Shown: piece after piece, positions 39,926 through 47,500 of the stretch
Layout: each line of letters opens with the position of its first letter
How positions within the stretch are numbered: the first letter of the stretch is position 1
Origin: Prorocentrum cordatum
Taxonomy: Eukaryota > Sar > Dinophyceae > Prorocentrales > Prorocentraceae
DNA length: 47,500 nt
NCBI GenBank assembly: GCA_963575745.1
Contig: CAUYUJ010000671.1
Span: forward strand, 10,001 to 57,500
Reading direction: 5' to 3'
Program-made: the position numbers and the translations under genes
The notes under the pieces: generated by a model
Seen by the model: the letters and a program-made list of their open reading frames with translations, nothing else
The model's database searches: none
Told to the model about the DNA's origin: nothing

Positions 39926-40738
39926 ATTTTTCCGTCTGAGTAGCTCCTCCCTGTCGCACCCCGGGGCAGATCGAAAGGGTGGGCCGGGCGTTTCGCCTGA
40001 GACGTCCTCGCCACTGATGACCCTAAACATTGGCAACAGCTTCACGGATGGAGGGCGGGTCGTTTTCAGCATGTTGTTCTCGCCTTAGCGCCGCGCAAAT
40101 CCGTTCAAACAAATTGAGAGAGATTTCTCGGATGGAGGGGGAGTCGTTTTCAACATGTCGTTCTCGCCTTGGCGCTGCGCATCTTCGTCTGAAAATAATT
40201 GCAAGCGCTACTCGGTTGGAGGGCGGGTCGTTTTCAAGATGAGGCTCTCGCTTCAGCGCCGCGCACATTTGGCGGGTGGTTTTCAAAATGTGGCTCTCGC
40301 CTGAGCGCCGCGCACATTCGTTCCAAAACACTGCAACAATTTCGCGGATGTAGGGCGGTTCTTTTTCAGAATGTGGCCCTCGCCTAAGCGCCGCGCACAC
40401 TCGTTTTAAACATTCTAGCAGTTGCACGGAAGGAGGGTGGTTCATTTTCAACATGTGGTTCTCCCCTTAACGCCGCGTAAGCATTTACATTGAGTCGTGG
40501 TGTTGAAGTCCCAGGAATTGTGTTTTGGCACGATCCAGGATCGTCAAGGCGCAAAAGTAACGGTGACTCGCGGCGTCGGATTCTCAGGAAGGGTGTTCTG
40601 GCACAGCTCAGAATGTTCAAAGGGTTGTCTTCCAACGGGGCATTTCCTTCAGTGAAAATGAATCCCTGTAAGGCCTGCGAAGAGGGAACTTGGAGGGATA
40701 TTCTGTTGCAATGTCGTTGATGGGTCTTGGATTTGCGT
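39926..40738 (+). repeat. Composite repeat, copy C3
   Basis: Lead CCTCCCTGTCGCACCCC to GGGCGTTTCGCCTGAGACGT. Six to seven 78-bp units lie at 40015-40470. GTTGAAGTCCCAGGAATTG / GTTCTGGCACAG units lie at 40495-40615. The tail CCAACGGGGCATTTCCTTCA to GGATTTGCGTTGGTCC ends in TCC repeats (40738-40930). On the minus strand the units read open with a 26-residue period (CAALRREPH.ENDPPSIRE). 40931-41164 is unassigned. Confidence 0.75.
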
Positions 40739-41319
40739 TGGTCCTCCTCCTTCCTCTTCCTCTCGCTCCCCCCGCTCCCGCCGCTGCCCCTGCTGCTCCT
40801 GCCTCCCTGCTCCTCTCGCTCCGCCCGCCTCGGCTCCTGCTCCTCGTCCCCCTCCTCTTTACCCTGCTCCTCCCCCTCCCACTCCTCCCCTTCCCCCACA
40901 AGGATGCCTCTCCCTCGTCCCTCCCTCCCCTCTGATGCACCTAATTTCTTATGTGTCTCGAATGCATGCTTTTCTATACACCACAGTATCTTGGCGCCAC
41001 GGCGCCACCGCTCCGTTCCCAGAGGGACCGCGCCCCGTCGCGCACGCGAGCGTCTGTCCGTCCGTCCGTCCTCCTGGGAGGCCCAACTTTCCACTCACGC
41101 CGGCCCTGCGCTGGCCAGAGCCGGTGCAGATGGCGACGTCCCTCCTCGTGGCCCAGCCCCCCTCATAGCTCTTCTTCCTCCCCCGCCTTCTCCTTGTCCT
41201 CCTCCGTCTCCTCCCTCCTCCCTTCTTTATCCTCCCGCCTTCTCCCTGGTCTTCCTCTCTTCTGCCTTCGCGTTCTCCTCGACCTCCAGTACTTTTCCTT
41301 AATGACCTTTTCCTGAATT

Positions 41320-42324
41320 AACTAATAACTCCTCCCTGTAGTCCCTCTGGCCAGTCGAGAGGGCGAACTGGGCGTTTCGCCTGAGACTTCTTCGCTTGGC
41401 AACAATTTCACAGATGGAGGGCGGGTGGTTTTCGAGATGTGGCTCTCGCCTGAGCGCCGCTCACCTTTTTTGAAAACACTGCAGCAATTTCACGGATGGA
41501 GGGTGGGTCTTTCTCAAAATGTGGTTCTCGCCCTAGCGCCGCGCACATCCTCGCACCGCAACCGTGGAATAATTTGAAATAGGGGCTTCATCCGAATGGG
41601 CCTGGGGTCACCGTCGATTTAAACACGTTTTTGCCATTTTTGGTGTCGCTAAATCGTGTGTGCATCGCGCATGGCGCGACACTTGGTCGCTCTTCAGTGT
41701 GGTGTCTCATCGTTCTGAATTTTGACCTTTCCCCCAGGGGCTTCACCCACCTCCTGGGGTGTAGGTTGGGTTGCGGCATCGTGGATGCAAGCAAACATTG
41801 CAACAAGTTGGAACAGTCTCACGGATGAAGGGCGGTTCCTTTTCAAAAGGTGGCTCTCGCCACAACGCCGCGCACATTCGTCATACACATTTGCAAGAGT
41901 TTCACGGATGAAGGGCGGTTCATTGTCAAACTATGGCTCTCGCTTCAGCGCCCCGCACATTCGTTTGAAGGGTTCGCAACAGTTTCAAGGATTCTCATGG
42001 CTCATGCCCCAGAAGAGATGTTTCGGACGATGTCTGATTTTCAGGGCGCAACAGTGACGTTGATTCGTGGTGTTGAAGTCCCAGGAATGGTGTTCTGGCG
42101 CGGTTCAAGATCTTCATGTCGCAACAGTAACGGTGATTCGCGGCGTTAAAATATTAGGAATGGTGTTCTGGCACGCTCCATTATGCCCAAGCGTTTTTTT
42201 CTTTTTTCTTCCAACGGGGCACTTCCCTCAGTGAAAATTCATCCTCGCAGGGACCTAGGATGAGGGAGCTTGGAGGGAGGGTTTATTGCAATATCGTTGA
42301 TGAGTCTTGGGTTCATACTGGTCC
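41320..42324 (+). repeat. Composite repeat, copy C4
   Basis: Preceded by CTC runs (41165-41290). Lead CTCCTCCCTGTAGTCCCTCT and GGGCGTTTCGCCTGAGACTT. 78-bp units lie at 41395-41560 and 41800-41985. GTTGAAGTCCCAGGAATGGT / GTTCTGGC units lie at 42060-42180. The tail CCAACGGGGCACTTCCCTCA to GGGTTCATACTGGTCC runs into the TCC array at 42325. 41561-41790 is an insert not found in C3. Confidence 0.75.
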
Positions 42325-42601
42325 TCCTCCTCCTCCTCCTCCTCCTCCTCCTCCTCCTCCTCCCTGCTCCCTCCCTCCTGCCTCCCTCCCCTCGCTCTTT
42401 TCTCCTCCCTCCCCCTCCTCCTCCTCCTCCTCCTCCTCCTCCTCCCCCTCCTTCTCCTCCTCCTCCTCCTCCTCCTCCTCCTCCTCCTCCCTCCTTCCTC
42501 CTCCTCCTCCCTCCTCCTCCTCCTCCTCCTCCTCCTCCTCCTCCTCCTCCTCCTCCTCCTCCTCCTCCTCGTCCTCCTCGTCCTCCTCCCCCTCCGCCTC
42601 C
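42325..42601. repeat. TCC microsatellite array at the 5' side of the retrotransposon
   Basis: Imperfect TCC units, in frame with the retrotransposon reading frame by chance. They should not be translated as its N-terminus. Confidence 0.92.
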
Positions 42602-45600
42602 TCTGGGCGGCGTGGCGCTCAAGACCCAGGCAACTACGTGTCGTCAGGCAATGCCGGGGACGCGCATTGACATGTTCATGATATCGGAGGCCTTGTCACG
42701 TCGAATTGAGCCTCCTTACGTCTTGGAGGACACCGGCACTTTCCCCCATGTGCCTGTGGTGCTGCCGCTCCGAGGGCAGGAGCGGGACATGTGGGTACGC
42801 CAGCTGGCCGCTCCCAGGGCGGTCCCGCGCGGACCCGTCATTGGCTGCTCGCGCTACCCTGGTGAATGGGACGGCGCCCTGCACTCCATCAGGCAGGCGT
42901 GTGATGCCCGCACGTTGCAGGTCGCATGGGACGACGTCATCGCTGCCCTGGAGGAGGAGCTTCTTGAGCGGCACGATAAGGTGGGGCCTGCTGATGATGT
43001 GTTTCGCGGTTCTGCTGGAGCTGTCCATTACCGTTGGTCTCATATGGAGGCGACTGCTCCGCACAGGCTCCCCTGCCACTCAGCAGTGGAGCATGGCTGG
43101 GCGGTGGCGGCCCGCTGGGCCCGGCATGTGCGCAGCGCGCGCCAGGCCATTCGCCATCAGGCCACGATGCTTGTCGCCGACCTCGGCCTGGTCATGGAGT
43201 CTCCTCTGGCGGTCACCAAGCTGGCGCAGCTGGTTCTCGAGTTCGAGCGTTGGCTGCAGCGCATCGACAAGGCGACAGTGCTGCTGGCCATCGATGCCTG
43301 GGTGGCCACGTGGTTTCAGTCGGGCTTCAAGCTGCTGACAGACCCACACTTTGATGATGCCGTCGACGCCATCTTGGCTCGGGCCGAGGAGGTCCTTGAC
43401 GCCTACGGCAAGAAGGAGTTGGAAGGTTGGCGAGCCTGGGCAGCCAGCTCCTTTGACAAGGGGGCTGGCAAGGCTCATCGGTACACCAAGGCGAAGGCAG
43501 CCCAGGAGATTTTCGACTGGGGGAACCTGCACAATGATTTAGCCCAGCCCTTCGTCATGGCCGACAAGTCCATGCGCTTCTGGGATCAAATCTGGAGTTT
43601 GCATGGCCAAGATGCAGTTCGTCTGCCCCGCCAGGCTGCTATGTGGCCGGAGCTTCCGGAGATCACAGTCGACATGATGCGTGCGGCGACGTTGTCGTTT
43701 CCTTGGCACACGGGTGTTGGTCAATTTCAGTTCTCGCCTCGCAGCCTTTGGTATGTGTCTGATATTGGTTTATTTGTCCTCGGCCAGCTGTTCATGACTT
43801 GTGAGCGTTTGTGCCAGTGGCCGAGCGAGAGGATCGTCACCCAGATGGTCAGACTGCCCAAGGAGTCGGGGGGCAGTCGGCTTATCGCGCTGCTGCACAC
43901 GCTCCTGCGCATCTGGGGGCGGGTGCGCAGGCCCTTGGCTGCGGCCTGGCAGTCGGAGCATCAGGCCGACGCCTTCTGGGGCACAGGTGCTGGTCGGTCG
44001 TCTTGCGACTGCGCCTTCGATCTCAACATGGAGGCAGAGATCGGGCACGAGCTGAACGAGGACGTGGTCAACGCTTTCTTGGACATGCTGAAATGCTACG
44101 AGACGGTGAGGCTGGACGCTCTGATGGATGAAGCCATCCATGTTGGCTTTCCCCCCCGGCTGTGCTGGATGGCGGTGCAGACGTACGTCCAGCCTCGCCT
44201 CATCAAGGCCTATGGTGGCTTGTCCTACGCAGTGGTCTCCTTGCAAGGCATCTTGGCAGGGTGTTCATTGGCTACGACACTGCTCATGGTCCTCCTGTTC
44301 CGTAGTATGCGCAGCACGGTGCATGTTTTTAAGAATGTCACGCCCAGAGCGCTGATTGATGATATCAGCTTCCAGTGGGTTGGACATCGGGCTCTGGGGC
44401 TGCGGCGGGAGGGGAGGGATCCAATCCGCGAGCTGCATGCCGCCATCCGCGCCTTTGTCGCTTCTGTGAAGCCCCTAGGGCTGATGGTACAGTTCCCCAA
44501 GTGTGGCTTTGTAGCCAGCACCGCTCGTGCCAGGAAGCGTTTTGCTAGTTTTGCTGGTCTTTTGAAGCTGGCCTCTAAGAAGGCCATGCGCAACCTTGGG
44601 CATGAACTCCACGGGCCGCGGGTCCAGAGGATCCAGGAGCACTCCCGGGTTCGCAAAGTCTGTAAGCGCCAGGCCAAGCTGCTCAGTCTCCGCCGCGCGG
44701 TCGGAGATCGAGTGGCTGGCCTCTGGCGCACTGGCCTTATGCCATCTGCGGGGCACGGGGCCGGAGTTTCAGGCGTGTCCGACACGGCGCTTCGCACTCT
44801 TCGCACCATGGCGGGGGGGCTCGTGGGGGCGAAGTCGATGTGCTGCCTAACTCTTTACTTGGCTACTCAGCCTAGTTTTCGGTACGATCCAATTTTTGAT
44901 TCGACGACCTTACTGGTATGTCGGTATGCGGCTTGGATTTGGCAGCAGCGCGTCAGCCCCAGTAGGCTTCGGCGAGCTTGGGAATGCATCAAGCAACGAT
45001 TTTCAAGCCGGGTCTCTTGGGCTGGCGCCCGCGGCCCCATTTCTTCGACTTTCATCGCTTTGCTTCGGATTGGGTGGAATATGCTTTCCCCCACCGTGCT
45101 GGCTGATGAGACTGGCCGCCAGATAGATCTGCTGCACGTCTGTCCCGCCGACGTCAAGCGTCATCTTGAGGAAGGGTTGCAGCGCTGGCAGTCGCAGCGT
45201 ATCCTTGCTTATTTCGCCGATAGTGCTGGCGAATCGTGCTGGCTTCGGGCGATGCGTGCGGCTGTCTCGAGCATTGCGAATCCTGCGAGGCGCGGTGCTC
45301 TGCGAGCTTTGTGGGCCGCTGCTTGCTGGCCGCCTGTGCGTCTCTTTGCCATCAACAAGCGTGGCGATGACAAATGCTTTGTGTGCAAAGATGCAGTTGG
45401 CACGCATGCTCATCAGTGGTTTGGTTGCCCGGGGATACTGCAGGAGTGCGACGAACAGGACAGTAGTTTCGTCCCTCCAGAGATCCTCGAACGCAGAGCC
45501 GAGATTATTGACCAGCACGCTAATGCCAATGGTGCTGCTGGGGTCGAGTGTTTCTACCTTTCCTATGGGCTTCCGCCCCTGCCGCCTTTCCCCCCCGACG

Positions 45601-47123
45601 TCGAGCCGCCCCTCGAAATCTGTGGTTGGGGGGACTGGTCTGGTACGTGGGGGAGGCGTATCTTCACGGACGGGTCTGGCCTGGCGTCGGGGGTGGCTGG
45701 TCTCACCCGCTGCGGATGGGCCGTTGTGGAGATTTCGGACAGCGGTCTCCCCCTCCGAGCCCTGTACGGCCCACTTCCAGGCCGGGTGCAAACAGTACCT
45801 CGAGCCGAGTATTATGCTGCGGCTAAGGGACTGGAGGTCGCCGCGAAGCCCGCCCATGTCATTAGTGATCATTTGTCACTTGTGCGTGCTGGTCAAAACT
45901 GGGGGCCTCACAATGAACATGCTTCCTCGGCTCATGCGAGTGTCTGGCGCAGAGCCCATGCCTTGTACCCCACTGGCCGCCCCACTTTTGAATGGACCCC
46001 TGCCCATAAGAAGCTGGCTGATGTTGTTGCCGACCCCGAGGCTAGCTTCTTAAACTTTGTGGGCAACAGTTGGGCAGATATGTTCGCCAAGTGGGGGGCT
46101 GCCAAGCACGCCGTGGCGGAAGTTTTAGTCGACTACCACAAGCGTAAGCTGAAGGAGGCGAAAGCCAACGCTAAGGTGTTCGCCTGGATGGTCCAGGTGG
46201 TGGCCCAGAAGTCGGCTGCTCTGTGCCATCGGTCCCTCGAGCCAACCTCGGTGGTAGTTCCACGGCGGCCACTGTCTCCTGTTGTGCAGTTGGTCCAGCA
46301 TGAGTTTCATGTGAACGCCAGGACTGGGGAGCACCGCTGTGTGCGCTGCAATATGTTTGCCCGCACTCCCATGTCTCTCAAGTCTTCAAGGCTGCAGGAG
46401 TGCCGGCCCACGGCTATCTCTAAGGGGGCGGCGGAACGGTTTTTCTCCCTCACTCCTGATGTGTACCGCCCCTCTACGTCGGCCGCCGTCGCGCTCGCGA
46501 TGCAAGCGGCCGACGAGGTTGGCATCGACCCTCAACCTCTTCCCCCCTCCCTTGATGGTTCGGCGGTGGAGGAGGAGGTCGCCTTTTACAGGGCCCGTGG
46601 CCATGAGGCCGAAAGTCACGGGCCCACCATCATTTGTCTCGAGTGCGGGGCCTATATTGTGGGCCAGGGCAGGAATCCGAAGCTCTTGGATGCCTGCAAG
46701 GGCCGCTCCAAAGTCGCCTCGACGAGGGCGAATGAGCGGTCCCAGGTCTCCCGCACTCTTCGTGGGCTGCACCCGCGAACTGGGGATCCTCTGGGCCTGG
46801 ATGGCCGTGGCTCGCATGCGGGAGCCAGCGGCTCTGGAGATAAGGCTTCGTCTCACGATGGGCTTGCTCCTGAAGGGAGCGGGCGTTTGTTAGGTTTCCC
46901 CCTTCCTCTGCAGGAGGCGGTGGGCGGTGGGACGGGTGCTGGTGCGTGTGCGCTTGCTGCCTCGGCGGCGACGTCGTCCTCGTCGTCGGCCGCGCCGCCA
47001 CCGCCTCCGCCGCCGCTTGCCGTGGGGCGCGGCGGTGCTGGCGAGGGTGGCCGCGCTCGTGGCCGCGGGCGCGGCGCTGGGAGGCGAGGACCGCCCCCGG
47101 CAACCCGCCCGGTCAAGAAGTGA
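42602..47123 (+). CDS. 5'-truncated non-LTR retrotransposon polyprotein (endonuclease end, RT, RNase H)
   Basis: Copies its own RNA into DNA at a nicked target. The frame has no stop from the TCC array to TGA at 47121; residues below count from the first Met at 42651 (1490 aa). It opens with the end of an APE-type endonuclease (GTRIDMFMISEAL). The RT has catalytic Asp 478 in FLDML, LQGILAG (motif B), LIDD with Asp 570-571, and a GLMVQFPKCG motif. A CFVCKDAVGTHAHQWFGC zinc knuckle follows at about 45375-45430. RNase H has Asp1007 (FTDGSG), Glu1053 (PRAEYYAA), Asp1073 (ISDHL), a conserved His (TPAHKK) and Asp1143 (SWADMFA). Two C-terminal CxxC...C motifs follow (46336-46391, 46638-46698), then a Gly/Arg/Pro tail. 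Catalytic residues of RT and RNase H are intact. Most of the endonuclease and the 5' end are missing, as expected after incomplete reverse transcription. Confidence 0.92.
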
Positions 47124-47296
47124 CCGACGGTCAGAATTCGTCCGTGGCGTCATAACTGTTCCTATGCGTTCTTCCGGGGATGAGGTAGCCGGAACACTTT
47201 AAAGTGGCTGTTCGCACCTTTCTGAGGCCCCTGGCCTCATTTCCCCTTCTTGTTTGTAGGGTGCGTTCGTAACTCGGACGCCCTCCTATTGCCGCG
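47124..47296 (+). other. Retrotransposon 3' untranslated region
   Basis: Between the stop codon and the next TCC array lies 173 bp with no reading frame, ending GGTGCGTTCGTAACTCGGAC then GCCCTCCTATTGCCGCG. There is no poly-A tail; the element appears to end at the TCC repeat. Confidence 0.5.
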
Positions 47297-47440
47297 CCTC
47301 CTCCTCCTCCTCCTCCTCCTCCTCCTCCTCCTCCTCCTCCTTCCTCCCTCCTCCTCCTCCTCCCCCTTCCTCCTCTCTCCTCAAGCCCCCCTCCCTCCCA
47401 TCGCTCTTCCTCCCCCCCCCCTCGCTCCTGCCCCCCCCCC
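47297..47440. repeat. TCC microsatellite at the 3' side of the retrotransposon
   Basis: CTCCTCCTCC units at 47297-47345, then imperfect CCTCC/CTCCC sequence. The window ends in GC-rich sequence with no feature. Confidence 0.85.
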
Positions 47441-47500
47441 CTCGATGCCCGGGTGGTGCGCCTCCGTGGCGCCGCCTCGCTCCGCGCACGCCGGCTGCCA

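Noticed and set aside
42270-42601. N-terminal 110 residues of the long retrotransposon frame
   Set aside because: They are the composite repeat tail and TCC array, in frame by chance. Protein similarity starts only near GTRIDMF.

Overview
This window looks like nuclear DNA of a dinoflagellate. It is GC-rich and gene-poor. A relic of the dinoflagellate spliced-leader sequence sits about 90 bp upstream of a start codon. Most introns I can reconstruct use the GA donor known from dinoflagellates as well as GT. Short terminal-inverted-repeat (TIR) elements occur throughout, and a non-LTR retrotransposon with a C-terminal RNase H closes the window. The species cannot be settled from the sequence. 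All statements about repeats and domains come from reading the sequence by eye; no database was searched.

The main gene is an adenylate kinase on the + strand, from 10091 to about 21426. It is split into eight small exons, one of only 21 nt, separated by introns of 0.4 to 3.5 kb that are packed with TIR elements, palindromes and trinucleotide arrays. The joined product is about 233 residues. It has a P-loop, an NMP-binding domain, a long zinc-free LID domain and the C-terminal helices of the AK2 / bacterial long type. AT-rich stretches lie on both sides of the gene (9815-9975 and 21725-21870).

The far right (42602-47123) is a 5'-truncated non-LTR retrotransposon. It carries the end of the endonuclease domain, the reverse transcriptase, a zinc knuckle, RNase H and two C-terminal CxxC motifs in one uninterrupted frame. 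TCC microsatellite lies on both sides of it.

Layout: 1-3.6 kb holds TIR elements separated by short GC3-rich open segments that may be exons of an unidentified + strand gene. 3.3-5.7 kb holds GGA arrays, a composite repeat with 78-bp units and a 162-bp tandem repeat. 5.75-6.94 kb is a GAT array. 7.46-8.03 kb is a GGCCTCTTGGG-type repeat. 8.6-9.8 kb holds dispersed repeats. 10-21.4 kb is the adenylate kinase gene. 21.9-25 kb holds candidate exons among GGA and GAT arrays. 25-27 kb holds dispersed TIR elements. 27.5-28.8 kb is another GAT array. 29-32 kb holds several satellites and a run of about 100 T. 32.3-35.1 kb is a composite repeat between TCC arrays. 35.56-38.12 kb is a 2.5-kb ACT array. 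39.3-42.6 kb holds TIR elements and two more composite repeats. The retrotransposon follows.

Roughly a fifth of the window is trinucleotide microsatellite. It reads open in several frames and produces many long but meaningless reading frames. Apart from the adenylate kinase and the retrotransposon, gene calls here are candidate exons only.
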